From: Thermoleophilia bacterium UBA6103
Lineage (GTDB): Bacteria > Actinomycetota > Thermoleophilia > UBA2241
NCBI GenBank assembly: GCA_002423545.1
Contig: DIWP01000042.1
Coordinates: 45,199 to 74,452 of the forward strand
Length of the DNA stretch: 29,254 nt
Reading direction: 5' to 3'
Part shown: piece after piece, positions 1 through 7,658 of the stretch
Position numbering within the stretch: position 1 is the first letter of the stretch
Layout: each line of letters begins with the position of its first letter
Made by a program: the position numbers and the translations under genes
Notes under the pieces: generated by a model
What the model was told of the DNA's origin: nothing
Seen by the model: the letters and a program-made list of their open reading frames with translations, nothing else
Database searches by the model: none

Positions 1-1236
1 ATCCGCCAGTTCCGCAAGGACATCGGCCGTGAGAACGTGCTCTACATCCATGTCACGCTCGTGCCGGTGATCGGCGTGGTCGGCGAGCAGAAGACCAAGC
101 CGACCCAGCACTCGGTGGCCGAGCTGCGCGAGATCGGCATCCAGCCAGACATCATCGTGGCACGCAGCGAAGAGCCGCTCTCGCGCAGCCTGCGCGACAA
201 GATCGCCCTCTTCTGCGATATCGAGCCGGAGGGCGTCATCTCGGCGGCCGACGCCGACGACATCTACCGGGTGCCGCTGGTGCTGCGCGAAGAAGGCCTC
301 GACGACCTCGTGGTGCGCATGCTGCACCTCGAGACCGCCGACGAGCCCGACCTCACCGAATGGCGCGGCCTCATCGAGCGCATCGACTCCTGCTCCGCTC
401 CGGTGACCATCGCCCTGGTCGGCAAGTACGTGCAGCTTCACGAGGCGTACCTCTCCGTGTGGGAGGCGCTCAAGCACTCGGCCTTCCATCACGGCCGCAA
501 GCTGGAGATCCTCTGGGTCGACTCGGAGGACCTCACGCCCGAGACGGTCGTCGAGCGGCTCGCCGCCGCCGACGGCGTCATCGTCCCCGGTGGCTTCGGA
601 ATGCGTGGCATCGAGGGCAAGATCGAGGCTGTGCAGTACTGTCGCGAGAACCGGGTGCCGTACTTGGGCGTCTGTCTGGGCATGCAGTGCGCCGTCATCG
701 AGTTCGCGCGCAACGTCTGCGGCATGGAAGGCGCCAACTCGTGGGAGTTCAACGAAGACACCGAGTATCCGGTCATCGACCTGCTGCCCGAGCAGAAGGG
801 CATCAGCGACATGGGCGGGACGATGAGGCTGGGCGCCGAGCCGGTATGCCTCATCAAGGGTACGAGGGCGCACGCGGCGTACGGCGCCGACGTGGTGTTC
901 GAGCGCCATCGACACCGCTTCGAGGTCAACAACGAGCTGCGGCCGCGGCTGGAGCGGGCAGGGCTCGTCGTCTGCGGCACCTCGCCCAACGGACGCCTGG
1001 TGGAGGCGATCGAGCTGGCCGACCACCCGTTCTTCGTGGCAAGCCAGTTCCACCCCGAGTTCAAGTCGCGGCCCACGCGGCCGTCGCCGCTGTTCCGCGA
1101 GCTCGTCGGCGGCGCCGCACACCTGCGCTCCGAGCGCGAGGCGGGGCGGGGCGAAGAGCGGCCGGCGGAGGCTGAGCCGTCGTCGGCCGCTGCCCGGCCG
1201 GCGCCGGCAGACGCCGCTGCGTCGGGTGCGGCATGA
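1..1236 (+). CDS. pyrG: CTP synthase, 3' part (5' end outside window)
   Basis: Converts UTP to CTP using glutamine nitrogen and ATP, the last step of de novo pyrimidine nucleotide synthesis, in the cytoplasm. The frame is open from base 1; 411 residues are visible and about 140 N-terminal residues (first part of the synthetase domain with the P-loop) lie upstream. The synthetase part is recognisable by GEQKTKPTQHSV and GIQPDIIV. The class I glutamine amidotransferase domain has the oxyanion motif VPGGFGMRG, the nucleophile Cys in GVCLGMQ (codon 673-675) and the catalytic His/Glu in SQFHPE (codons from 1051). After the usual C-terminus (about SPLFRELVGGA) there is an extra tail of roughly 35 residues rich in Ala, Pro, Glu and Arg, absent from typical CTP synthases as I know them. 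The stop overlaps the next start as ATGA, so the pair is probably translationally coupled. Confidence 0.97.
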   Translation: MRQFRKDIGRENVLYIHVTLVPVIGVVGEQKTKPTQHSVAELREIGIQPDIIVARSEEPLSRSLRDKIALFCDIEPEGVISAADADDIYRVPLVLREEGLDDLVVRMLHLETADEPDLTEWRGLIERIDSCSAPVTIALVGKYVQLHEAYLSVWEALKHSAFHHGRKLEILWVDSEDLTPETVVERLAAADGVIVPGGFGMRGIEGKIEAVQYCRENRVPYLGVCLGMQCAVIEFARNVCGMEGANSWEFNEDTEYPVIDLLPEQKGISDMGGTMRLGAEPVCLIKGTRAHAAYGADVVFERHRHRFEVNNELRPRLERAGLVVCGTSPNGRLVEAIELADHPFFVASQFHPEFKSRPTRPSPLFRELVGGAAHLRSEREAGRGEERPAEAEPSSAAARPAPADAAASGAA

Positions 1237-2366
1237 GTGCCGCGGTGAGCGCCGAAGAGCTCCTCGACGGCTTCCTGGAGCTCGTGCGCATCCCGTCGCC
1301 GGCCGGTGAGGAGCGGGCGCTCGCCGATCATCTCCTGGCGCGGCTCCGTGATCTGGGCCTCGATCCCGTCGAGGACGACGCCGCCGGACCGGCGCGCGCC
1401 GGCAGCGGCAACGTCTTTGTGCGCGTGGAGGGCGCCGGCGACGGTCTGCCGATCCTCCTCTGCGCCCACATCGACACCGTGCATGTCGCCGGGCGCATAG
1501 AGCCGGTGGTGGAGGACGGCATCGTGCGGTCGGCCGGCGACACCATCCTGGGGGCCGACGACAAGGTGGCGGTCAACGCGCTCATGGCGCTGCTGGCCGA
1601 CCTCGCCGCCGACCCACCGGCCGGCGACGTGGAAGTCTTGTTCACGGTCTGCGAGGAGGTCGGGCTGCGCGGCGCCAAAGCCTTCAACCTGACTCCATGC
1701 CGGGCGCGGGCCGGGTTCGTCCTCGACAGCAGCGGACCGTTGCGCGAGGTCATCATCGCGGCTCCGGCCTCGCGCAGCATCACGGCCGAGTTCCGCGGCG
1801 CCGCGGCACACGCCGGCATAGAGCCCGAGCTGGGCCGCAGCGCCGTCCTGGCCGCCTCGCGGGCCATCTCTGCCATGCGGCTCGGGCGGCTCGACGAGCA
1901 GACCACGGCCAATGTGGGCATCGTCGAGGGCGGCGTGGCCACCAACATCGTGCCCGAGCACTGCGTGCTGCGCGGCGAGGCGCGCAGCCGCGACCCCGAG
2001 CGTCTGGCCGACCAGGTCGCCCACATGCTTGAGACCATCAACGTGGCGGCTGCCGAGGTCGGGGTCGACGTGGTCGTGGACGTGGTCGAGGACTATGAGG
2101 CCTTCAGCCTCTCGAAACGGGCGCTGGCGCCGCGTCTGGCGGCCGAGGCGCTGCGGGCCCAGGGCATCGAGCCGCGCTTTGTGGGTACCGGCGGCGGCTC
2201 AGACGTGAACGTCTTCAACGCCCGCGGGCTGCCCAGCGTGAACCTGAGCGCCGGCTACGAGCGCGTGCACTCGACCGAGGAGCACGTGCCGGTGCAGAGC
2301 CTGGTCGAGACCTATCGCATGGTCCACGGCCTCGCCCGGGCCGCCGGCCGCCGGCGCGCCGACTGA
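1233..2366 (+). CDS. M20-family metallopeptidase (PepT-like)
   Basis: Predicted cytoplasmic di-zinc aminopeptidase or amidohydrolase of the M20 clan, closest to the peptidase T-like branch; the substrate is unknown. The 377 residues show the M20 metal ligands in order: His79 and Asp81 in AHIDTVH, the bridging Asp in GADDK (about 109), the general base pair Glu141-Glu142 in CEEVG, Asp165 in VLDSSG, and the C-terminal His in RVHSTEEH. The lid domain lies between about 180 and 295 (GAAAHAGIEPELGRSA, NVGIVEGGVATNIVPE). The start ATG overlaps the pyrG stop, so expression is probably coupled to pyrG. In M. tuberculosis, from memory, the pyrG-xerD interval holds a NUDIX gene, so this peptidase is a different passenger. 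It could also be a deacylase of the same fold. Confidence 0.88.
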   Translation: MSAAVSAEELLDGFLELVRIPSPAGEERALADHLLARLRDLGLDPVEDDAAGPARAGSGNVFVRVEGAGDGLPILLCAHIDTVHVAGRIEPVVEDGIVRSAGDTILGADDKVAVNALMALLADLAADPPAGDVEVLFTVCEEVGLRGAKAFNLTPCRARAGFVLDSSGPLREVIIAAPASRSITAEFRGAAAHAGIEPELGRSAVLAASRAISAMRLGRLDEQTTANVGIVEGGVATNIVPEHCVLRGEARSRDPERLADQVAHMLETINVAAAEVGVDVVVDVVEDYEAFSLSKRALAPRLAAEALRAQGIEPRFVGTGGGSDVNVFNARGLPSVNLSAGYERVHSTEEHVPVQSLVETYRMVHGLARAAGRRRAD

Positions 2367-2377
2367 CGTCCGATGTA

Positions 2378-2403
2378 AGGACCTGTCCCGAGGGATAGGT
2401 CCT
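2378..2403 (+). other. Strong hairpin between peptidase gene and xerD
   Basis: Arms AGGACCTGTCC and its partner form an 11-bp stem with a single G-T wobble, closing a CGAG loop; a twelfth C-G pair would leave an impossible two-base loop. CGAG fits the stable YNMG tetraloop class. No T-run follows (next bases TAAGGCTTCC), so a classical terminator is only one option; a protein operator or mRNA end-stabilising hairpin is equally possible. A direct repeat AAGGCTT follows at 2404-2410 and 2414-2420. Confidence 0.6.
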
Positions 2404-2471
2404 AAGGCTTCCGAAGGCTTCGCAGGGACGCTCCGGGCAGGCGGCGCCGCCCTGGCGTCGAATCGCATGCC

Positions 2472-3476
2472 ATGGATCCGGCCCCGGACATGAGCCTCAC
2501 CGCGTCGAGTCGTGCCGGCGGCGGCGGTGCCGGCGGGCCCACTGCGGCCGACGACTCACGCGAGCCGCCGCCGGTGAGCGAGTACCTCGATCACCTGGCG
2601 TTCGAGCGCGGTCTGAGCGCCAACAGCGTGGCCGCCTACCGGCGTGACCTGCGCGATCTGGTGGCCTTCCTGCGGACGCGCGGAGCGACCGCCGACGGTG
2701 CCACGGCCGCCGACCTCGAGGCGTACTTCACGGGACCGGGCGGGCGCGGGGCGGCGACCAGCGTGGCGCGCCGCTCGTCGGCGCTGCGCGGCTTCTACCG
2801 CTACCTCTTCAATGAAAGCCGGATCGGGAACGACCCCACGCGGCCGGTGCGGCCGCCGAAGCGCCGGCAGTCACTGCCCAGGGTCCTCTCCGTCGAGGAG
2901 GTCGAAGCGGTCCTGGCGGCCGTCCGCGCCTCGGGCGACGAGGGCCGGCGCGACCTGGCGATGATCGAGCTGCTGTACGGCTGCGGCCTGCGCGTCTCGG
3001 AGCTGGTGGGGCTGCACATGGCCGACGTGGATCTGGAGGCCGGGCTGCTGCGCTGCGTCGGCAAGGGAGACAAAGAACGCGTGGTGCCGCTCGGCGGCTA
3101 CGCGATCGCGGCGGTGCAGCGCTACCTGAGCGAAGGTCGCCGCCGGGTCCTGCGCGGGCGGCGGCGCGACGAGCTGTTCCTCAACGCGCACGGGCGCCCG
3201 CTGACCCGGCAGGGCGTCGACTACCTGCTGCGCCGGCGCGTCCGCGCCGCCGGCATCGAGCGCCCGGTCAGCGCTCATACGCTGCGACACAGCTTCGCGA
3301 CCCATCTGGTCCGCGCCGGCGCCGACCTGCGCAGCGTCCAGGAGATGCTGGGGCACGCCAGCGTGGCGACGACGCAGGTCTATACTCACGTCTCGGCGGA
3401 GCACCTGCGCGAGGTGTTCCTGGAAAGCCACCCGCGGGCCCGCCGACGGCGGTCTCCCGCGGGCGGCGGCGGTTGA
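2472..3476 (+). CDS. xerD: Tyrosine recombinase XerD
   Basis: Site-specific recombinase that with XerC resolves chromosome dimers at dif near the terminus. It has the N-terminal SAM-like core-binding domain (about 36-120, including LSANSVAAYRRDLRDL) and the catalytic domain with all active residues: Arg174 (GLRVSEL), Lys198 (GKGDKER), His269 and Arg272 (HTLRHSFATH), His295 (LGHAS) and nucleophile Tyr304 (VYTHV). The 334 residues include about 34 extra low-complexity residues at the N-terminus and an Arg/Gly-rich C-terminal tail. A GTG at 2574 would give a normal 300-residue protein; neither start has a clear Shine-Dalgarno site, so the ATG at 2472 is provisional. Position next to pyrG and before deoB favours XerD over an integrase. 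A second Xer protein lies at the window's right end. Confidence 0.92.
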   Translation: MDPAPDMSLTASSRAGGGGAGGPTAADDSREPPPVSEYLDHLAFERGLSANSVAAYRRDLRDLVAFLRTRGATADGATAADLEAYFTGPGGRGAATSVARRSSALRGFYRYLFNESRIGNDPTRPVRPPKRRQSLPRVLSVEEVEAVLAAVRASGDEGRRDLAMIELLYGCGLRVSELVGLHMADVDLEAGLLRCVGKGDKERVVPLGGYAIAAVQRYLSEGRRRVLRGRRRDELFLNAHGRPLTRQGVDYLLRRRVRAAGIERPVSAHTLRHSFATHLVRAGADLRSVQEMLGHASVATTQVYTHVSAEHLREVFLESHPRARRRRSPAGGGG

Positions 3477-3565
3477 GTCGCGGCGCGGCGCGGACGTGGA
3501 GCGGCCGGCCGGGAGCGCTCGAGCCCTGCGGCGCGGCTTCTCGGGGCGCGAACGGTGAGGTGACG

Positions 3566-4723
3566 ATGAGACGGGTGTTCGTCTGCGTGCTGGACGGCGT
3601 CGGCGCCGGTGAGCTGCCCGATGCCGCCGATTACGGCGACGTCGGCTCGCACACGCTGCGTCACGTCATCGAGCAGAGCGGCGTCGAGCTGCCGTACCTC
3701 GCATCCCTGGGACTGGCCGAGGTCGTCGGGCTGCCGCTGGGGCGCCCGCGGGCGGGCGCCACGTACGGCCGCCTGCTGGAACGTGGCGCCGGCAAGGACA
3801 CGACCACCGGTCACTGGGAGATGATGGGCGTCGTCCTGGAGCGCCCGTTCCCGACCTACCCGCACGGCTTCCCGCCGGAGGTGATCGCACCGTTCGAAGC
3901 GGCCGTCGGCCGCCGCGTGCTGGCCAATCGGCCAGCATCGGGCACGGCCATCATCGCAGAGCTCGGCGAGGAGCACCTGCGCAGCGGCCGTCCCATCGTC
4001 TACACCTCGGCCGACTCCGTCTTCCAGATCGCCTGCCACGAGGACGTGGTGCCGGTGCCGCAGCTGTACGAGTGGTGTGAGATCGCGCGTCGCATCCTGA
4101 GCGGCGACCACGCCGTTGGGAGGGTCATCGCGCGTCCGTTCAGCGGTGATCCCGGCCTGTTCTCGCGCACGCCGCGGCGGCGCGACTTCAGCCTGCCGCC
4201 GGTCGGCGACACCTACCTCGATCTGCTCGCCGCACGCGGCGTGCCGGTGGTCGGCGTCGGCAAGATCGGCGAGATCTTCGTGCAGCGCGGCATCGCGGTC
4301 GACGATCACACCACCGACAACACCGCCGGCATCGCCGCCTGCCTCCGCCACCTGCGGGAGATGGACGGCGGTCTGCTGTTCGCCAACCTCGTCGACTTCG
4401 ACATGGTCTACGGGCACCGCAACGATGTCGCCGGCTTCGCTGCTGCTCTGGCCGAGGTGGATGCGGCGCTGCCCGGCTGGATCGCGACGCTGCGGCCGGG
4501 CGACGCGATGATCCTCTGCGCCGACCACGGCGTGGATCCCACCACGCCAAGCACCGACCACTCGCGGGAGTACTCGCCGCTGCTGGCGCTGGGGCTGGCG
4601 CCGGGACGGTACGACGGGTGTCTTGAGGACGTGGGCGCCACCGCGTTCGCGTTGCTCACTGGGGAGACGCCGCCGCTGCCCGGTCGGGTGATCGGCGGCG
4701 GGGCTGCCCACGGTGACGGGTGA
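3566..4723 (+). CDS. deoB: Phosphopentomutase
   Basis: Interconverts ribose-1-phosphate and ribose-5-phosphate (or the deoxy forms), sending sugars freed by nucleoside phosphorylases into central metabolism. Alkaline-phosphatase superfamily: metal-binding VLDGVGAGELPDA at the N-terminus, the phospho-acceptor Thr region GKDTTTGHWEMMG, DHTTDNTAG, and the metal motif CADHGVDPTTPSTDHSRE. I chose ATG 3566 because it is preceded by GGTGAGGTGA (3554-3563) and starts the conserved MRRVFVCVLDGVG; 385 residues is normal for the family. The same frame runs open back to 3473 but that part is not conserved. The stop overlaps the next gene's GTG, placing deoB first in a salvage operon. Confidence 0.95.
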   Translation: MRRVFVCVLDGVGAGELPDAADYGDVGSHTLRHVIEQSGVELPYLASLGLAEVVGLPLGRPRAGATYGRLLERGAGKDTTTGHWEMMGVVLERPFPTYPHGFPPEVIAPFEAAVGRRVLANRPASGTAIIAELGEEHLRSGRPIVYTSADSVFQIACHEDVVPVPQLYEWCEIARRILSGDHAVGRVIARPFSGDPGLFSRTPRRRDFSLPPVGDTYLDLLAARGVPVVGVGKIGEIFVQRGIAVDDHTTDNTAGIAACLRHLREMDGGLLFANLVDFDMVYGHRNDVAGFAAALAEVDAALPGWIATLRPGDAMILCADHGVDPTTPSTDHSREYSPLLALGLAPGRYDGCLEDVGATAFALLTGETPPLPGRVIGGGAAHGDG

Positions 4724-5565
4724 GGAGGCGGGCTACGGAGCACGCCACGGGATCAGAGGAAGGGCCGGGGAACCCCACGGACCGCGCCGCAGTCCAGAGG
4801 GGGGGCGTCCCGGCGGCGTCGGCGGCCGTCGTCTTCGGCTCCGGTCTGGCGGTTGAGCCGGACGGACTGGCCGTGGAGCGCGAGATACCGTACACGCGGC
4901 TCGGCTGGCCGGTCGGCGGCGTCGCCGGTCACGGGAGCCGGCTGCTCGTGGCGGGCGCGACGGGCCGGTCCGGCGGCGCCGCTCGCGGCTCCGGCACGGC
5001 GCCCGGTGTGATCCTGCTCGCGTTCGGCCGCAGCCACTTCTACGAGGGCTGGTCCCGCACCGAGCTGGAACGTCCGGTCCGTGATCTGGCCGCCGCCGGC
5101 GTGCGACGGCTCGTCGTGACGTGCGCCACCGGTTCGCTGGCCGGCGACCTGCGTCCCGGTGACGTGGTGGCGGCGCACACGGTCGTCGACCTCCAGGCGG
5201 CGCCGGACGAGGAGGCGCCGCGCCTGCCGGTCTGCGCAGCGGATGCTGCGGCACGTTTGGCGGCCGCTCTGGCGCCGGACCTGGCGGCGCGTGCCGGCGC
5301 CTATGTGGCCGTCGCCGGACCGCAGTACGAGACGCCGGCCGAGGCCGCCTGGCTGGCCGGCTTCGGCGACGTGGTCGGCATGTCGGCGGTGCACGAAGTC
5401 CGCGCCGCTCTCGATGCCGGCGTCGACGTGCGTCTGCTGGCGGTGGTCACCAACCGGTCTGGCGCCGGCCTCGATCACGATGAGGTGCTGGCCGCCGGGG
5501 CCGGCGCCGCCGCCGGGCTCCGGCGGGTGCTGTGTCGCGTGCTCGGTGATGAGCGGCTGTGGTGA
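4720..5565 (+). CDS. punA: Purine nucleoside phosphorylase (PNP/UDP family)
   Basis: Phosphorolysis of purine (deoxy)nucleosides to base plus (deoxy)ribose-1-phosphate, which is the substrate of the deoB product encoded just upstream. Family landmarks: VFGSGL (38-43, phosphate loop), GRSHFYEGW (103-111, His106), GDLRPGDVV, GPQYETPAEAAW (Glu205, base and sugar contact) and VTNRSG (Asn245, purine contact). Two oddities: the usual MSTVPEV segment reads MSAVHEV (221-227), with His in place of Pro, and residues about 81-95 are a Gly/Ala/Ser-rich insertion not usual in the family. The GTG start overlaps the deoB stop (GTGA); about 37 residues before the phosphate loop is reasonable. Substrate range could differ from typical guanosine/inosine enzymes. 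Confidence 0.87.
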   Translation: MRRRATEHATGSEEGPGNPTDRAAVQRGGVPAASAAVVFGSGLAVEPDGLAVEREIPYTRLGWPVGGVAGHGSRLLVAGATGRSGGAARGSGTAPGVILLAFGRSHFYEGWSRTELERPVRDLAAAGVRRLVVTCATGSLAGDLRPGDVVAAHTVVDLQAAPDEEAPRLPVCAADAAARLAAALAPDLAARAGAYVAVAGPQYETPAEAAWLAGFGDVVGMSAVHEVRAALDAGVDVRLLAVVTNRSGAGLDHDEVLAAGAGAAAGLRRVLCRVLGDERLW

Positions 5566-5576
5566 CGGAGGGACGC

Positions 5577-5597
5577 ATGAGCGGGACCGACGCATGA
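5577..5597 (+). other. Six-codon ORF coupled to deoA
   Basis: ATG at 5577 has the best Shine-Dalgarno site in this operon (GGAGGGA, 5567-5573) and encodes only M-S-G-T-D-A before TGA at 5595-5597. That stop overlaps the deoA start at 5594 as ATGA. The deoA ATG itself sits 22 bases from the GGAGG core and has no better site of its own, so a ribosome could load at 5577, finish the mini-peptide and restart at deoA. Confidence 0.45.
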
Positions 5598-6904
5598 TCG
5601 ACGTGGTGCACGACCTCATCGCCTGGAAGCGCGATGGGCGGCAGCTCGACGAGTCGCGCATGGACGCCTTCGTGCGCGGCGTGCTCGACGGGAGCGTGGC
5701 GTCGTACCAGGCCAGCGCCCTGCTGATGGCCATCGTGCTGCGCGGCCTCTCGGAGGAGGAGACGGTGGCCCTGGCGCGAGCGATGGTGCACAACGGCAAG
5801 GTGATGGACTTGGCCCCGGTCGGACGCCCGGTGCTGGACAAGCACTCCAGCGGTGGCGTCGGCGACAACGTCACGCTCGTGCTGGCTCCTCTGGTGGCCG
5901 CCTGCGGGGGCGTCTTCGGCAAGATGAGCGGCCGCGGATTGGGACATACCGGCGGCACCCTCGACAAGCTGGCCTCGATCCCGGGCTTCCGCCTGCAGCT
6001 CTCGCACGGCGAGTTCGTGCGTCAACTGGAGCGTGTCGGCGTGGCCGTGGTGGGGCAGAGCGAGCGCATCGTCCCGGCCGACAAGCTGCTCTACGCGTTG
6101 CGCGACGTCACTGCGACGGTCGACGAGCCGGGGTTGATCGCCGCCAGCATCATGGCCAAGAAGGTCGCCAGCGGGACCTCGGCGGTGGCGCTCGATCTCA
6201 AGGTCGGCTCCGGAGCCTTCATGCGCGACGTTCCGGCGGCGCGCCGCCTGGCCGACCTGTGTCTGACGATCGGGAGCGCCTTCCAGCGCCACGTCACCGC
6301 CGTGTTCACCGCCATGGAGCAGCCGCTCGGCCGCGCTGTGGGCAACCGTCTCGAGGTGGAGGAGGCGTGGCAGGTGCTCTGTGGCGAGGGCCCGGACGAC
6401 CTGCGGGCGGTCACTCTGGAGCTGGCGGGGCTGCTGCTGGCGATGAGCGACCTTGGGGTCGACGAGGAGGAGGGGCGGCGGCGCGCCGCCGCCGCCCTCG
6501 ACGACGGTCGCGCCGCGGCCCAGTTCGACCGCTGGGTCGCCGTGCAGGGCGGCCGTTGGAAGCCGGGCGAGTACCAGCGTCTGGCGGCGGCCGAGGTGCG
6601 GGCGTCGGCGAGCGGCTTCGTGAGCCGCTGCGACGCCCGCCTGGTCGGCCGCGCCGCGCAGCTCGCCGGCGCCGGCCGGCAGCAGACCGACGACCCGGTC
6701 GACCCCTCGGCCGGCGTGCTGCTGTCGCGCAAGGTCGGCGAGGCCGTGGAGTCCGGCGATCTGCTGGCGGCGGCGTATGCCCGCGACGGCGGCCGCCGTG
6801 CGTCTGCCGGTGCGGTGCTCGAACAGGCCTTCGCGGTGTCGGCCGCGCCGCCGCAGCTCGCCGAGCTGATCCTGGGCCGCGACACCGCGCCCGGACCGGA
6901 CTGA
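5594..6904 (+). CDS. deoA: Thymidine/pyrimidine-nucleoside phosphorylase
   Basis: Phosphorolysis of thymidine, deoxyuridine and perhaps uridine to base plus pentose-1-phosphate. Its 436 residues match the usual length. The N-terminal alpha domain is MIDVVHDLIAWKRDG onward; the phosphate site DKHSSGGVGDNVTL is at 82-95; the family signature SGRGLGHTGGTLDKL is at 112-126; YALRDVTATVD and the IMAKKVASG-DLKVGSGAFM segments (186-210) contact the pyrimidine; the beta-barrel domain is C-terminal (about 340-430). ATG 5594 is the conserved start although the frame is open upstream inside the purine phosphorylase gene. Lys at both IMAKK and DLKVG is typical of pyrimidine-nucleoside phosphorylases, so whether it is strictly thymidine-specific or also accepts uridine (pdp) is not decided here. 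Completes the phosphorylase-mutase salvage set. Confidence 0.94.
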   Translation: MIDVVHDLIAWKRDGRQLDESRMDAFVRGVLDGSVASYQASALLMAIVLRGLSEEETVALARAMVHNGKVMDLAPVGRPVLDKHSSGGVGDNVTLVLAPLVAACGGVFGKMSGRGLGHTGGTLDKLASIPGFRLQLSHGEFVRQLERVGVAVVGQSERIVPADKLLYALRDVTATVDEPGLIAASIMAKKVASGTSAVALDLKVGSGAFMRDVPAARRLADLCLTIGSAFQRHVTAVFTAMEQPLGRAVGNRLEVEEAWQVLCGEGPDDLRAVTLELAGLLLAMSDLGVDEEEGRRRAAAALDDGRAAAQFDRWVAVQGGRWKPGEYQRLAAAEVRASASGFVSRCDARLVGRAAQLAGAGRQQTDDPVDPSAGVLLSRKVGEAVESGDLLAAAYARDGGRRASAGAVLEQAFAVSAAPPQLAELILGRDTAPGPD

Positions 6905-6908
6905 TCGG

Positions 6909-7658
6909 GTGGGCCTCAGAGTCATCGGCGGGGAGTGGCGCGGCCGGCGCCTGCTGGCGCCGGCCGGCCGCGGCACGCGGCCGACGTCCGACCGGGTCCG
7001 CGAGGCCATCTTCGACATCCTCGGCTCGCTGGCTCTGTCCGGTCGCCTGCCGCCGGCCGTCGACACCGCACCGCGGAGCTGCCCGGTGCCGGGCGAGGCG
7101 GCCGATGATTCCGATCGCGGCCTCACGCCGGCCGACGCGGCCGACTGCCGCGGCGGCCCACGCGAGGCCGCCGGGCAGTTGGCCGGCTGCACCGTCGTCG
7201 AGCTGTTCGCCGGCAGCGGCGCCCTGGGCATCGAGGCGCTGTCGCGAGGCGCCGACTCCTGTGTGTTCGTGGAGTCGGGTGCTGCGCCGCTGCGCGCCCT
7301 GCGAGAGAATCTGCGCGCCCTCGATGTGCCGCCGGCGCGGGCCCGCGTGGCGCCGCGCGAGGCCGGCAGCGCCCTCGAGGACGAGATCGCGGCCGGCAGG
7401 CGGTATACTCTGCTCCTTGCGGACCCGCCCTACGCCGACCTCGAGCGCCACCAGGCTCTGCTGGCACGCACGCTGCCGCTGGTGCTGGAGCCCGGCGGGC
7501 TGGCGGTCGTCGAGTCCGCCCGCAGGGCAGAGCCGCGGGTGCCGCTGGTCACACTGGTGTCCAGGACGTACGGCGACACTCGCGTGACGGTCCTGTGCAA
7601 CGAACGGAGCCGCGCAGCGGCAGGCAGGGAGGACACGGCGACATGCCCGACCGGGTGA
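6909..7658 (+). CDS. rsmD: 16S rRNA (guanine966-N2)-methyltransferase RsmD
   Basis: SAM-dependent methylation of G966 in 16S rRNA of the small subunit. Landmarks: N-terminal LRVIGGEWRGRRL, TRPTSDRVREAIFDIL, SAM motif VVELFAGSGALGIEALSRGA (97-116), catalytic ADPPY (171-175), and GLAVVES. The usual link from the REAIFDIL helix to the SAM motif is short; here about 40 extra residues (roughly 49-91, rich in Ala, Pro, Asp and Gly) sit between, making 249 residues against about 185-200 in typical homologues. GTG start four bases after the deoA stop. The 3' end overlaps coaD by 16 bases, the common rsmD-coaD pairing. Confidence 0.93.
   Translation: MGLRVIGGEWRGRRLLAPAGRGTRPTSDRVREAIFDILGSLALSGRLPPAVDTAPRSCPVPGEAADDSDRGLTPADAADCRGGPREAAGQLAGCTVVELFAGSGALGIEALSRGADSCVFVESGAAPLRALRENLRALDVPPARARVAPREAGSALEDEIAAGRRYTLLLADPPYADLERHQALLARTLPLVLEPGGLAVVESARRAEPRVPLVTLVSRTYGDTRVTVLCNERSRAAAGREDTATCPTG

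Noticed and set aside
3381..3386. TATACT promoter-like box near the end of xerD
   Set aside because: It encodes the active-site Tyr-Thr codons (VYTHV), has no -35 and no suitable gene start shortly downstream.
2472..3476. Tyrosine recombinase as evidence of a prophage or integron
   Set aside because: Canonical XerD motifs, conserved housekeeping neighbours and no att sites or cargo; likewise for the second recombinase at the right end.
5159..5593. Long N-terminal extension of deoA inside the purine phosphorylase gene
   Set aside because: The phosphorylase frame is the conserved one there; deoA homology begins at MIDVVHDL and its length from 5594 is normal, so no fusion is indicated.
7404..7409. 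TATACT box inside rsmD as a coaD promoter
   Set aside because: The -10 is good but no -35 or extended TG is present, and coaD overlaps rsmD in a coupled arrangement; left as unproven.
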